This document shows positions 37,701 through 50,540 of a stretch of 64,000 nt of DNA, in pieces. Under the pieces are notes generated by a model that was not told the origin of the DNA, did not search any database, and saw only the letters and a list, made by a program, of their open reading frames with translations. The number at the start of each line of letters is the position of its first letter. The stretch's first letter is position 1. A program made the position numbers and the translations under genes. Location: assembly GCA_013397435.1 (NCBI GenBank), contig VZRG01002610.1, positions 12,949 through 76,948 of the forward strand, given 5' to 3'. Source of the stretch: Erythrocercus mccallii (taxonomy: Eukaryota; Chordata; Aves; Passeriformes; Dicruridae).

Positions 37701-38820
37701 ACTCATGTCTTACAGGCCTTACACCAACTCCCCCTATAATTCCCAATCAATTTCAAGGTTTTGCCACGCATTTTTTAAGGCATTCAACAGCTATGGCCTT
37801 ATATATCTGATAGAACTTTGGTCATCCTGTGTTTCTGAGGGTCAGAATCAGCAGGGTTCTTCAGCCTGTACAGGGAACAATCTTAGATCTTTTTGGAGGT
37901 AAGATCTTCTAGCAAAGGTATGATGTTATTATTGAAAGAGCTATTTCTGAGATGCCTTCTTTTGTGCTGTTTAAGAATAAAGCAAAGTAAATGCATTTTG
38001 ATAGGTTTTAAGCTCATTATACTCAAGGGTCCTGTGAGTTCAGATGGAAATATTATTGGAAGGGGCATCATTGTCTAAATTATAGGTGTTAAAATCTCAT
38101 CAAGTTCTTCCACAGTTCTTCCACCTTATACTACAGTATCCTAGTAATCTACAGGTCAGACAAGTATTCTTTCTTTCATTACATTTCCTAATGTTTCATC
38201 TAACCTAGCTTGAAGATAGACCAAGAAATGTCCAGGGTTTTGTCTATAAGGAAAGACTACATCCCATGATATATACCTTAGCCCTATGAATTTTCTCCTG
38301 ATACCCATCCTATATTTTCCATTATACATGTCCATCCATGAAGGAATAGCATTCAAACGTTTCAGTCCTGCATATAGTAGAATATTCATAACCCCATGAG
38401 AATAATTTATTGGAAATATATTCAACCTTTCTGTTTAGAGAGACACATTTGATGAGAAATGAAGTGAGGGAGATGAATCCAGGCTTGGACCTTCAGAAAC
38501 AGTCTGTCACTCCTTCAGATTCAAGATTCAAAATAATATTTATTATTTAAATTTTTTTATGCTCTTGAACCAGCATTTAGAAATCAAGCTGAGCTGTTTA
38601 TCTTTAATGACCTGGAAGGTGCACACTCCTGTTTAGGTTCTCTAGCTACCTGGGTACAACCCATCAGGACTGGGGTTTATGTAACCAACACAGATCTGAA
38701 TATTTCAGAGGCAGGAATAATGCAGGAAACACAGCAGATAAGGCAGATTATAGAATTTTAAAAAAATTATAAACCTTTTCCCTTCTGGACTGTTCATGCT
38801 TGCCTGAGGCATCACTTTTA
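34704..38820. other. Unique AT-rich non-coding sequence
   Basis: About 4.1 kb without recognised repeats or exons. A 106-codon minus-strand frame (35188-35508) and other short frames lack recognisable motifs. Confidence 0.45.
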
Positions 38821-38922
38821 TATCTAGATCTAGATCTAGATCTAGATCTAGATCTAGATCTATCTATCTATATCTATATCTATATCTATATCTATATCTA
38901 TATCTATATCTATATCTATATT
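38821..38922. repeat. TAGATC / TATATC hexamer microsatellite
   Basis: Six TAGATC units (38825-38860), two TATC steps, then about nine TATATC units to 38920. The TAGATC part equals its own reverse complement in rotation, so either strand can fold. The frame through it (Leu-Asp then Ile-Tyr dipeptides) is an artefact. Confidence 0.95.
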
Positions 38923-39667
38923 AGGCTCCTTCAAGATTTATTAGCTGTGTGCAGTTTAATTTTATCTTGTCAGATTCAGTCTAAACAAGCATCCTCACTG
39001 TGAAGGTAGCAATCAGATTCATGTCTGTCTTGTCTGACTGTCACTTTGACAGAGCTTTGGTTGAGGGCTTTCCTGGTGATCCTATCCTCCTGCTGTGCTA
39101 AGCAGTGTGATCCCATATAGCTCCCAGTGCAAAGACTGGAGTTACTGTGAGCCTAACTCTTATTTCCTCCCTCATCTCATGCAAGAGCTCATTTGCTCAC
39201 AGGAAGAAGCTGTCAAAAATGTGCACAAACCACAGAAGCAAATGCAAGTTTAAATGGGAGTGAAGCAAATTTTGTGCTGGATTTTGTGTGATGGAGTAAC
39301 ATGGGGTAACGGGGTGAACACAACTGCTCATAAGCTACTCTCTTCAAAACTCTTACTTTCTTTCAGTTTTATTTATAGGCTTAAATCCTCCTTTGTTTTC
39401 ATGCAAAAATAAGTGCCCCTCATCAACCAGTCAATAGATTTTCAGTTTTACTTTCCTTGTTGGTTTTCCATTTCATTCATTTTCATGTTGTGCCTATAAC
39501 CATTTTTACATAGATAATAAATACTAACTCACAAACGTAACCTGGTTACTACACAGAAAGGTGACATCAAAATGCTGTAGAAAAAAAATACCATATTTGG
39601 ATTTTTTCAGCACGGTGATATTGTTCCATAGGAAACTGGTAAATGAGTGGTTTTTGACAGCACTGGC
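38923..39667. other. Unique non-coding sequence
   Basis: No repeat or exon recognised. Confidence 0.45.
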
Positions 39668-40120
39668 ATCATTCATAGAATCATAGAGTGGCCTGGGTTG
39701 GAAAGCACTTTAAAGATCATCTCATTCCACCCCGTGCCATGGGCAGGGACATCTTCCAGGTTGCTCCAAGCCCCATCCGACCTGGCCTTGGACAATTCCA
39801 GGGACAGGGGACAGTCACAAATCAAGGGACAGTCACAGATTCTCTGGCAACCTGAGCCACAGCCTCACCACCCTCAGAGGGAAGAATTTCTTCCTAATAT
39901 CCAATCTAAACCCACTCTCTTTCAGCTGGAAGCCATTCCCCTTGTGCTGTTACTCTGGGCCCTTGTAAATAGTCTGACTCAATCTTTATTGTCAGCTCCG
40001 TTCAGGTGCTGGAAAGCCACAAATCACATCACCCCAAAGCTTCTCTTTTCCAAGCAGGACAGTCCCAATTCTCTCAGCCTTTTCTCACAGGAGAGATTCC
40101 AAAGGATTTACTCTTTGTGA
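39668..40120 (-). mobile_element. CR1 LINE 3' region, 450 bp
   Basis: Longest minus-strand CR1 3' piece here. It starts at 'AATCATAGAGTGGCCTGGG' and runs through 'CATGGGCAGGGACATCTTCC', 'GGAAGAATTTCTTCCTAAT', 'CTTGTGCTGTTACTCTGGGC' and 'TCTCAGCCTTTTCTCACAGG'. 'GGGACAGTCACA' appears twice (near 39807 and 39827) because of a small internal duplication. The 157-codon plus-strand frame is the antisense of this element. Confidence 0.93.
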
Positions 40121-43100
40121 CCATTGATGAGCCCACGGCCAATTGTGTAAGGCCTCTTTTTTCACATCCCAGTTCAATTAACAACATGACAAAAAAGTAT
40201 GTGCCTAATTTTTAATTGTTTTATCTCTGTGTGTGCACAATATTCTAATTCAACCCAGGAAGAGGTGAGTTCAGGCACAGTCAAGTAACCCCTGAGGCTG
40301 TGGACATGTGAGCAGAGAGGCAAAGCCCAAGGCTTGAACCTAGAGCATGCTGCACAATGGCAGCTGGACACAAACTTGTGTCTGTGTGTTCAGGAGCATG
40401 AGAAACAAGCAGCTGGGGAGATAAAAGTCAGGCAGCAAAATGCATGGGAGAATTGCCCTGACTCATCCAGGGGACAAATCACCCATTCCTGGGGCTGACA
40501 CGAGGCTCTTTTGGAGGCTGTGACATCTGTTTGCAGCTTTCTAAAGTCAGGACAGCTAGACTAGAGAGAAGTTAATCCATCCATGTCCTCATGGCTGGTG
40601 TTGAGTTTGCAAAACATCTAGTAGAGAGCTTTTCAGATTAGAGAGGATATACCAAAACATAAAGAGGTAACAAAGCTGGTCCTGTTGAAAGTAATTATGT
40701 TTCCTTTGACTTCAGTGTCACAGGGATATTAATCAAGATGTAACTATTATATAACTATAGAAATAGAATATTATTTCACTCCTCCTTAATGGAAAGGATT
40801 ACATGGAGATATCTGACCACAACAAACATTGGTTCTTGGCTGAAATGGAGCTTCCTGTTTGAGTTCTAACGTCAGTTTCATGTCTGTGTCATGGTCCCAG
40901 TGACTGGGAGATTTATGTTCTCCTCTATATACAGCATAAAAAAACTAATGGAGCTGCCATCTGATTGCATTTTTTCAGAGACTTTGAGCAAATGGTTTGT
41001 CTTCAATCTTTTCTTAATTCCTACCACATCTCACTGAAGGAGAAGAATTCTAGGCTTTTCCTTAGCTTAATTTATCATAGAATTATTGAGAATAATTTTA
41101 CAGGGCAGTAAGAATGTGTTACTAAAAGAGATAAAATTCAAACATATAAATCATAGATATTTTCAAATCACCAAACAGGAACTTGGAGAATTCCAGCAGC
41201 ATGTGTTGTTTGTCCAGACATCCTGTATTTTACTGTTTTAAGATGCTTCTCTTACTCATCTGGTAGTTTCTTAACATGCCTCATGTTAAATTTAACATGC
41301 TTCTTTCCTTCATTTTTTTTTCTGACCTACCCTTTGATGATGAAATATGGACTCATGTAGTCAACAGTCTTTGGCTAGAAAGTGAAAGAAAGATGTTTCT
41401 TGCTAACATCTTCTCTCATTGGCCTCTTGTGGGCTTTTCTTTAAGCTCACCTCTCATTTCCACAGATCCAACAGAGGTAACAAATTCAGCAAGCACCAGC
41501 ATCCTCAGTCATCAGGGTTTAGAGCATGAGACCTCTGCAGTGAGTGGGGAGAGTGAAGCCTGACCAGAGTACCTCCACTTCCAGCCCCCGTGACATGAAT
41601 CAGGATCACTGCCTTGAAAAACCTTTTTTCAGCTGCCTGGCAGCTTCACAGTAGTGCAGTTTTCAAAATTAATTCCCTCTGGTCACACAGCTGGGCCATT
41701 TCTCCCTTTTGCTGTGCAGAAATGAAGGATGTGAGAAACCACAGTTTTCTTCTTGCTTCCCCTTGTTTCAGGGATCCCCACTGCTGCTTTACTTTTCTCC
41801 CAGGCTTTACTTTTCCCCTGAGAGGCAGGAAAAGACAGAATAACAAAATAGCCACTACTTCTTTCAGCAGGAACCTTTCAGAAGATGCAACAGCCCCAGC
41901 CCTATGTGTTCAGTGCAGCAAGCACTGATTCATGCTACATCTTGGCAGGTTCTCAGGAGACAAAAATTACAAAGGAGCTTGACCATTGTACATTGTGCTC
42001 TGCATAAAATCTGTCTAGATGTGAGTAATGTCTTGCTTGATTGCTGTGTGATTAGGCTATGAGGACAGGCAAAAATGATGTTCATCTTTCACAAGGTTGT
42101 TAAGGCAGACTGTGCACTGAAGCCTCTCTTGGCTTGTGTCTGTCTTGCAGGTGATTACTCCTGCATTAGTCATTCTGGGTTCTTACAGAGACCTTTCAGG
42201 GTTTTGATTCACTTCATCCTGAAATAGACCTAAATTCAGATTGATTGAGCCTCAAAAGCTTTCTTTCCACCCATCCACACTTCTCCCACCATTCAGTGCA
42301 AAGGGAGCCCAGGATAACCAGCTCTGTTGTTATCTTTCATGTGGTGGATGTGTAAAGCTGGATCACACTCTGGGGACACATTTTATTACACTGTGTGAGA
42401 CCACATGCACTGAGACTCTGTGGTTCTGTCTATAAACGTTGTTGGTAATAGGAAAGTGGGTTTTCTCAGTATAAGGTGACAGTCCCTGCGGGAGAACCCT
42501 GTTTCACTAAAAACATGGCAACACAGCAATTTGTCATTTTAAAGGGCAGCTGAAAAGAAGTAAATGTAAGAAGACATCCTTGAACATGCGGTTATCTGGA
42601 GGGAGGAATGTGGAAGGCACAGGTGTCACTGAGGCTTCAATGTTAGGTGAGAAAAAAGGATTTTCATGCAAGGTCAATTTTAACTACTTTTATCGATCCT
42701 TGTAATAGACTACACATAAAGTAGTCCTCTAGATTTCTATTATCAACAAAAAAAGTGTGTTCAAAGCAGTTAACAAAAATTAGGAAGGGACTCATCTAAT
42801 CAAAAGTTAAGAATCAACTCAAGGGTGAAATTAATTTTGCCCTAATGGCTGTTAACTGCCCTAATGCCTAGACCTACCAGGTCTCCCTGAACATGACAAC
42901 TAGCTCGCACCTAGATCTCTGCACTGTAAACAATTATGTTTAGCTTAGATTGGTTCTCTTTAGGTCTTACAATATCTAAATTCAAGGTATCCATTCCAGC
43001 GTCCCTGTGGGCCATTAGACAGAAATATGCTTTTCGAGACAGTAATCATCTGACGGCTTTGAGCACCCTTCTGAGGCTGGGATGAATCACTTTGCAAGAG

Positions 43101-43577
43101 TGTCTGTGTCAGGATAACCATTTTCTCAGCATGAAGGTTGTGCCTTTATTACCTCCCTTTGTAATTTGAACTACACTTTTGAGTTTATCTGAATGACTGG
43201 ATATTTATTTCTATGACAAGAAGTCAAGGAAAATAACTTCTTGAACAAAAAAGCTACAGTCATCCATTGGATATAAATAATATGTTATTTTGTTTTAGTC
43301 ATAAAGGTTAGAAATTGAAGAGGGATTTTTTTGCATATTTAGAAGTGTCTTTTGTCTTTATTGAAGCAGCTCCTTGAAAAGACCTGGCCATTCAAACAGG
43401 AGGGTGGCACTGAAGAGCAGAATTCTTGTTGTGCAAATTCTTCTTGTTCACTTAGGAGATTCTTGATTTGGTTATGCCAAGGATCCTTGACTCAAGAATA
43501 TTTATATTTCTGAAAATAATAATTAATATCTACATCCTCCACTGGAGAGCCCAAATCTAAGCCTTTAAGTCTTAGAG
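40121..43577. other. Unique non-coding sequence
   Basis: About 3.4 kb without recognised exons or transposons. A small nested palindrome (outer ATTCTTGA/TCAAGAAT, inner AAGGATCCTT) sits at 43459-43499. Confidence 0.45.
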
Positions 43578-43754
43578 TTTGTCCAGAAAACTTAAGGTTG
43601 TCCCATCCCTGGAGGGGTTCAAGGCCAGGCTGGATGGGACTTGGTCAAAGGGAAGGTGTTCCTGCCATGGCAGGGATGGAATGAGATGATATTTAATAGT
43701 CTTTTCCAATCCAAATAATTTCATGAGCCTATGATTTCTGTGATTCTGTGATTT
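43578..43754 (+). mobile_element. CR1 LINE 3' end
   Basis: 'CCCATCCCTGGAGGGGTTCA', 'AGGCCAGGCTGGATGGGACT', 'CTGCCATGGCAGGGATGG', 'TTTTCCAATCCAAATAATTT' and a decayed 'GATTTCTGTGATTCTGTGAT' tail. Confidence 0.9.
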
Positions 43755-44638
43755 GGCATTCATTTCACCTCATTGCACAGGAGTGTGATTTGCCTCAGTT
43801 TAAGTGCAGACACAAGACAAAGACACTTCTGTTGCTCCTTGGGGCTTTGGTTTCTCTAATTTGAGTGCAGCCGTGTGTGGGATACAGGGACACTAACAGG
43901 GAGAACTGCTCTCCCCTGTTCTAGTGGGGATGGTTCAGACTACTTGCTCCCTGCAAGTTGTTTTACTCTAACATCTCCAGTCTTCCGGACATTTTTTTCC
44001 TTCTAAGAGGGTTGATAACTTATTCCTGAGAATGGAAAAAATTTGCTGTTGTTCAGATAGAGAGACTGGGATACATAATTTAAGGAACTTGTCCAAACTG
44101 AAGGTTTTGATGACTTGATTCATAAAAAGCCCCAGCTTCCTTCTTCTACTACTGTTTTTATCATCTCCTGATAAACCTTTCTTTACCCATCAGAAATGCG
44201 TATTCTTTTTACCTCTCTCTTCATTTTTATCCTGTATTTAAACAAGACAGAACTGCAGAGAATGATAGATTCTTCTTATCCTGGTAACTTTTATGGAAAG
44301 GAGGGCATTTCATCATGGCCTACTTGACAGGTGATTCAAGGTTTCATCTCAACATTTCTGAAAAAGAAAAAAGCGAAATAGAAAAGAGGGTGTTAGGGGT
44401 TTTTTTCACTTACATTCAAGAGTTTGCAGGAGTAGCAGAAAACAGCAGAAAACAACCAATATACTCAAGCAGAGATTTCATGAAAGCTCTTTTTGTGTTT
44501 TTATTTTTCTGAATATTAATGATAACTTGCACTTCCTACCATAATGATTATCTTAAAGGTGCTTTTGGCTTTTAAGAGGTTGTGAAGGAATAAAATCTGA
44601 AGTCTATTATGTTATAATTTTTTATTCCTCCTTTTATT
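43755..44638. other. Unique sequence with possible MIR-like remnant
   Basis: 'TAAGGAACTTGTCCAAACTG' near 44082 faintly recalls the reverse MIR core 'ttaagtaacttgcccaaggt'. Otherwise nothing recognised. Confidence 0.35.
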
Positions 44639-44671
44639 TTCTCTTTTCTTTTCTTTTCTTTTCTTTTCTTT
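44639..44671. repeat. TTTTC pentamer array, left edge of gap
   Basis: Regular CTTTT units run directly into the N block. Confidence 0.95.
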
Positions 44672-44944
44672 NNNNNNNNNNNNNNNNNNNNNNNNNNNNN
44701 NNNNNNNNNNNNNNNNNNNNNNNNNNNNNNNNNNNNNNNNNNNNNNNNNNNNNNNNNNNNNNNNNNNNNNNNNNNNNNNNNNNNNNNNNNNNNNNNNNNN
44801 NNNNNNNNNNNNNNNNNNNNNNNNNNNNNNNNNNNNNNNNNNNNNNNNNNNNNNNNNNNNNNNNNNNNNNNNNNNNNNNNNNNNNNNNNNNNNNNNNNNN
44901 NNNNNNNNNNNNNNNNNNNNNNNNNNNNNNNNNNNNNNNNNNNN
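44672..44944. other. Assembly gap, 273 N
   Basis: Unresolved bases inside a pyrimidine pentamer repeat. The true length is unknown. Confidence 0.98.
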
Positions 44945-45017
44945 CTCTCCTCTCCTCTCCTCTCCTCTCCTCTCCTCTCCTCTCCTCTCCTCTCCTCTCC
45001 TCTCCTCTCCTCTCCTC
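44945..45017. repeat. TCTCC pentamer array, right edge of gap
   Basis: About fourteen TCTCC units. The unit differs from the TCTTT unit on the left side of the gap, so the array changes composition within the missing DNA. Confidence 0.95.
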
Positions 45018-45615
45018 TTTTTTTTCTTTTTCTTTTACTATATTTTTCTTTTAAGAATAGTCAGTGCTGTAAATTAAACTGCTTGAGTTGGCTTTGTGAG
45101 TTTTTTTGCATACACAGCAAGGATAACTACACACCAAATTTATGAGCATCGTGCACAGGTTGCTATGACAACCCCTCCAGCTGCTGTGCACCAAATAACC
45201 TTGTCATGTGAACATTTATCACAGGCACATCAAGTGCAGCATTTCTCAGTGCAGTTCTTTGGCTAAACAGTAGGATTTTTTACTGAATAATAATTGGTCA
45301 TGGCCTTTTCTGTTATGAGTCAAAATTAATAAACTTCTAGACTTGAAATTAACTGTCGACAGGACATAATCTGAGCACCATTCTTCATAGCTGTAGTACT
45401 TGGAGAGAGGAAACTTTTAAGGAGCACTGCTCCCTTCTCAGGAAAACTGTGGATTTTTATTTTATTGCCATTATAACCTAGCAAAACCCATATATAAAAT
45501 GACAGGCTATGCACGTGTGGGCATAGAACATATTATTGGGCTGTAAATGAAATGTGAATTTTAACTATTGAATCATTTGTGGGAAATAAAGCTTACTTCT
45601 CTTTTCCTCTACTTC

Positions 45616-45650
<35 letters not shown>

Positions 45651-45960
45651 ACTTCTGAAGCCAGAGCCACATTTTAATTCTTCACACCCACCTTTAGTGA
45701 TATTTTGCAGGAAATTTTCCGGCTGAACATCTGGTTCTTCCATAGACCAGCTGAAAGGTTTTCTTATGTATTTGAACTCCTCCCTACGTACCTACATGTT
45801 AAAGAAAATACAAGAATTTAACTATGTTTTTAAATTATAATCTCAAAGGGTAAGATTATGTGTGAGGGATTAGTGAGCTGTGTAAATTACTACCACAATT
45901 TTTATGCAACAGTATAAAAATTACATCATTGTCAAACTCCAGCTCATGCATACGAGTAGA
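45018..45960. other. Unique sequence with a poly-T run
   Basis: T-run of 27 at 45619-45645. Small palindrome CTGTCGACAG at 45353-45362. No exon or transposon recognised. Confidence 0.5.
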
Positions 45961-45998
45961 TATGTGTGTATATATATGTATATAAATATATATATACC
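45961..45998. repeat. TA/TG microsatellite
   Basis: GTGTGTATATATA passing into TA units. Confidence 0.85.
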
Positions 45999-47744
45999 TT
46001 TTCCAGAAGAAATATCTTAAGCTGTATGTATAGAAATTTTAGAAATCTTCCGTCTCTAGTGTAGCCCTCATACCTAATGCTACCATAGGGCTTTTTTTGC
46101 CCAAATCAGTAAAGAGCTTTGTAAGCAAGTTTACAAAATAACTACAGCAGAGTGAGCAAATATCAGCAATGTTTTTTCTTTCTCTAATAGGTAGGATTAC
46201 TTGAACTAATATATGGTCTTGCTTATAGGTGTGTTTTTAAATCATATTCCATTGTACTGCATGTTCTCCTAACCACCACACCAAACCAAAACTTGGTTGG
46301 CTTGTTGGAAAGATTGCTGTGGGTTTGAAATGGGCACCATCAGGAAATAGGCACCATCTTTAACCCATGTTAATTATTTGTTGAAGAAGGAGTCGCACTT
46401 TTTCCCATACATTTCTACTTTTATCCCTAGCTTACAAGCTGAGATGGAGACATACACATCACAGATGGAAATATTCAGTCAGATGTATTTTTGCTGGATG
46501 ATTTCAAATCCAGATCAAGTGCTTTGTGGGAAGTTATCTGGCCAAGCACAAGGTTTTTGTCCTAGACTAGGCATTACAAGGCAGTATTTTCTTCCTGTAA
46601 GAGATGCAAAATGTCAGATCAGATCATTTACTCTTACAGATTAACCTCATAGACCTCTCTTTATATTTTTACATCTCTTGAGATGTAGGTTTCTGGATAC
46701 AATTTGTGAGCACTAAATGCTAACTTTGTGATTTCCTTGTGAAGAGTGCCTTCCTCTCCATCAATATTCATAAACCACTAGCTGAAAAAATAGGCTGGAT
46801 CTCATGCACAAATGCACGGATCTTTTGGACCAATTTTATTATTTTTTGACAATGTATATGAGGCCTTGCTAAATTCTCTGTTTAATATTTGCAGAGACCT
46901 TCAGGGAATTAGATACATAACTCACCTTCTATTGAGACTATCAACCTTCATACATTCCTTGCCTTGCAATACTGAAAATGTTCTTTATTAATAACCAGGT
47001 ATGGAAGAAAAACAAATACCAGCTTATATATAAGGTAGATTCCATTTATTAAGCAAATCAATATGTGTAGGGAAAAATTATGGGATTATTTGATTTCTGA
47101 GTTCCCACTCTATTGTACATGCAGTAGTCATAAATATACAGCTGATGTACATAATCAAGGTTGAAGATGAATCCTCAGGGGGTCAGCTGTGTGTCAAACA
47201 CCTTCGTTTTGTTATACTTCTCTATCTTCTGAAGAAATGAGTCACCTGCAGTAGCTTCTCACTTGTCCTTCACCTTTTCATCACCCCTTGGTCTAAAAGG
47301 CAAAGGAGTTGTTCAAACAAGCAATCACTTGTAGGAGGCACATTGGAATGAGCACATTCGCCGGAGCTGATGAAGTGCTGTTTCAAGTGCAACAGTCATT
47401 GCTCATACACTCTGATTCCTCAGAAACTCTGTCCAGGAGAACATGCGTATCTGTAACTTACACAGACGTTAAGCTGGGAAGGAGGTCTTCTGCTGTGTGA
47501 AAGGAATTAAAGGGATGTTTATGGTTTAGAAGTTTAACTAAAAATGTTCCTATGAAACGTCAGACTATATCATATAGGAAAAATACATGGGTTTTTTAAT
47601 CTGCCTGTCTAGCTTTTCTTACAATAGCTATTCCAATTCCAAAACCATTAAATCATACTTTTTTTTTCTTCATTAAAGATTTTTTTTCTTCAACAGACTT
47701 TCTATCTGTTTCCCCTTATCAAGGAGACGTCAGAAAGAAACAAG
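45999..47744. other. Unique non-coding sequence
   Basis: No exon or transposon recognised. An 88-codon frame at 46378-46644 has no motif. Confidence 0.45.
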
Positions 47745-47962
47745 TGAAGTGTGTCAGGGTTGTGAGACCCTGGCACAGGTTGCCCAGAGAAGTTCCAGTT
47801 GCCTGATCCCTGGCAGTGTCCAGGGCCAGGTTGGATGGGATTTGGAGCAACTTGGGATAGTGAAAAGTGTCCCTGCCCATGGCTGGGATTAGAATAAGAT
47901 GAGCTTCAAGGATCCTTTTAACCCAAACCATTCTATAATTCTGTGTGTCTATCATTCTATGA
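47745..47962 (+). mobile_element. CR1 LINE 3' end
   Basis: 'GAGACCCTGGCACAGGTTGC', 'CCAGGGCCAGGTTGGATGGG', 'GTGTCCCTGCCCATGGCTGG', 'TTAACCCAAACCATTCTATA' and a tail ending 'CTATCATTCTATGA'. Confidence 0.92.
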
Positions 47963-48108
47963 AAGTATACTTATTTCATGTGCAAATGGCAAAAGGCAAA
48001 ATAACCAGCAGAAATTTTGTCCCTGTGGACTTTTCTGATGAGAATAGCAATTTGGCTAATTCTGATTATATTTTTCTGATTGTGATGAATAGCATCTAGA
48101 TATGAAAT

Positions 48109-48561
48109 TGTTGTCTTTTGCCCAACCTAGAAGTGAAACTCAAGATAGTTTTAGTAAGGATGTCATATAAAAGAGGATCTTTAATGAAGACTTCCAGGAA
48201 CAGATCTTATGGAAAGATGTCCACAAAAGCCCACTCTCCTCCCCACTTCCCTCCAGGGGTGAGTACATTTTTATAGGTTTTAAGAAATTAGCATAATTGA
48301 TAAAAAGCACCAGTTAGGAGGACAGATGGTGGTGCAATGCCTCCCCGTGTCAAGCCCCTTCTCTGCTCCTTCAGCAGTAGTTGTACTTTGTCCATGAGAA
48401 TGTATCTCAAAGATTTGTTCTTAGCCTTGGATCCCAGGAAGAACCAAGATAGCACAGAGCCATCTATCTCCCAAGGCTTGGAGCTCTGGATCTTGTTTTG
48501 TCTTTCTGCTTAGGGAAAGTACTAGGAAAACTAGTTACTAATAAAATAGTTGAGAGTTACA
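48109..48561 (-). mobile_element. Probable endogenous retrovirus LTR
   Basis: On the minus strand a TATA-like CCTATAAAAA (48268-48277) is followed about 85 bp later by the variant polyadenylation signal ATTAAA (48180-48185), then about 70 bp of U5-like sequence ending in CA. A start TGTAACTCTC at 48561 and an end at 48119 ('GGTTGGGCA') or 48109 ('GACAACA') are both plausible. I could not find a matching target duplication, so the edges are approximate. No internal retroviral coding sequence is next to it. Alternative: unique sequence with chance TATA and ATTAAA. Confidence 0.55.
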
Positions 48562-50510
48562 AATATACGTGTGAAGAATACAGAGAACATATAAAAGAAT
48601 AAAAAGCAAAACCCAAAGAGCATCAAAAGAGATCCAGTTTCTGTTCCAAGGACAAATGGTAAAAATGTCATAACATTGAGCAGATGCATGGCTTTCCACT
48701 ATTATCACATAAAAATTCCCAAAATGCAATTTAAATACCAAGACCAACAAATCCAGACTCTTGTCTAAGCTTAGAAAGTAGTTTGGAAGCAAGGTTGAGC
48801 TATTTTTGTAGCCTTGGGTGACTCAATACTTTGCTTATATTACTGAGTTGATTTTCATAGACTCAAATGATTCTTGGGTTAACTACAGATTCATACTTTT
48901 TTTTATGGGCTTTTTTGATGAGTGTTAAGTACATGTTGTTCCTTGGCAATTTCACAAAAACTTTGAAACTTCTTGATCATCATGTGCCAAAGTCGGGTTC
49001 TGTCACAGAGGCCAAGCTGTGGCAAAACAGGGTTCCCACCTCTAGCTGCCGTGACCCATCACCAGCCCACAGGGCTAGCAAGAAGCTAGCAGCCTTCAGA
49101 GTGTTGAACAGAACTTTGAAGCTGAAAAACTCACAGAATTTTTAAGGTTTTTTACAATTGTCACTGCAAAGCTTACTAAGAGTGCTGGCCACAGGGATAC
49201 AAATAGAGCTGATATTATTAATTTTTTTATTCAGTAAAGGGGAGAACACTCCTACTTTTCCAGGACAATTTATACTGGAATTCTTAGCTGTGTTAAATAT
49301 TTACTGGATTTTTATCATGTCATCTTTTTCTTGATTGCCATAGCATTCATATGTCACATCATCACCTCCTTCTTGAAAACCAGTTGTTTCCATTGGTGGG
49401 TGAAGCTCTAAAGAAACTGTATGACAGTTCTCTGAAAGTCTCTCTTAGAAAATGGGCTTGAATAGATGCTCTGATTTGAAGAAAAACTAAAAATGCAAAA
49501 TTAAAACTTGCAAAAGACTAAAAATAAAAAAATATGAGTAGAATGGACCATAAGAAATTTTTCATATTGCAATGCTTAGACAGTGACCAAATTTTAAGGA
49601 AAAATTTTATACTGAGAAAGCAAACTGAGATTTAGGAGCAAACAGTATTTATTTGAAGGAATTTTTCTGGCCTGAATTAGTTAATCCTATACCTTATTTT
49701 CTAGTCATTAATTATAATGTTTATCAAAGGCTATAATTTTCTAGTTTCTGTGGAAAACTGAATAAAGATAGTATTAAAAAAAAGTTTTCCAATTTGAGAT
49801 AATATGGACCTTTACACCTTCTGAAATGATCCTAAATTCTTGGATGACCCAGCCATTTTCTAGTTTATTGCTGGCTTGAGATTCTTTCTCATCTGGTCTT
49901 GTGAAGCTTTAGATCAGTTAGGACATGTTTCCAGATGGGAAAGGTGACATATGGAGTAAAACTGAGATAATTAAGAAGAAAGCACAGCTCTGACATGAGC
50001 TTATACTGAGCCTGGGAAAGAGCACTGTGGTCACCTGGTGATGCTAGTTATTTTGGAATAAATCTGATGTTACCTTAATGATCTCCAGAGAACCTCAGCA
50101 GCCAAAACTAGTGAAGAAGTTGACCCTTTTATGACTTAGTGAGAGTATTTTAGAACCAGAAATAAACACCTAGAAGTGTATGCAGATGAGACTAACAGAA
50201 AAAGCATATCTGGGGAAAGATGGATAGGGAGCAAAGGATGCTGAGCCTGACATAATAACTTTATCCTTGGAGTTCCATTGCTTGATGGAAAGTTGATTTT
50301 GCATGAGGTCACATTGTACTTATTGTCAATTTAAACACACAAAAGAACTATTCATTCTTCTGTCAAAATTATCAAAGAATCTATGTAAATTATTGGAATT
50401 TTCCTTGTTTTAGGCACAAGATATGATTTTCAAGAAAAGGGACAAGGCTGGAAGCAAAAGCCTCTAGAAATGTACCAGAGTCTGAACTGACAAAGCATCC
50501 ATCTGCAAAG
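48562..50510. other. Unique AT-rich non-coding sequence
   Basis: No recognised exon or repeat. Confidence 0.45.
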
Positions 50511-50540
50511 CCATCAGCAAGGTCGAAGCATTGCTGATGG
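50511..50540. repeat. Perfect stem-loop, 10-bp stem
   Basis: CCATCAGCAA, a 10-nt loop, then the exact complement TTGCTGATGG. Too short to be a microRNA precursor by itself. Confidence 0.9.

Noticed and set aside
38800..39003. 67-codon frame with Leu-Asp and Ile-Tyr repeats
   Set aside because: Direct translation of the hexamer microsatellite.
39647..40120. 157-codon plus-strand open frame
   Set aside because: It coincides with the antisense strand of a CR1 3' region.
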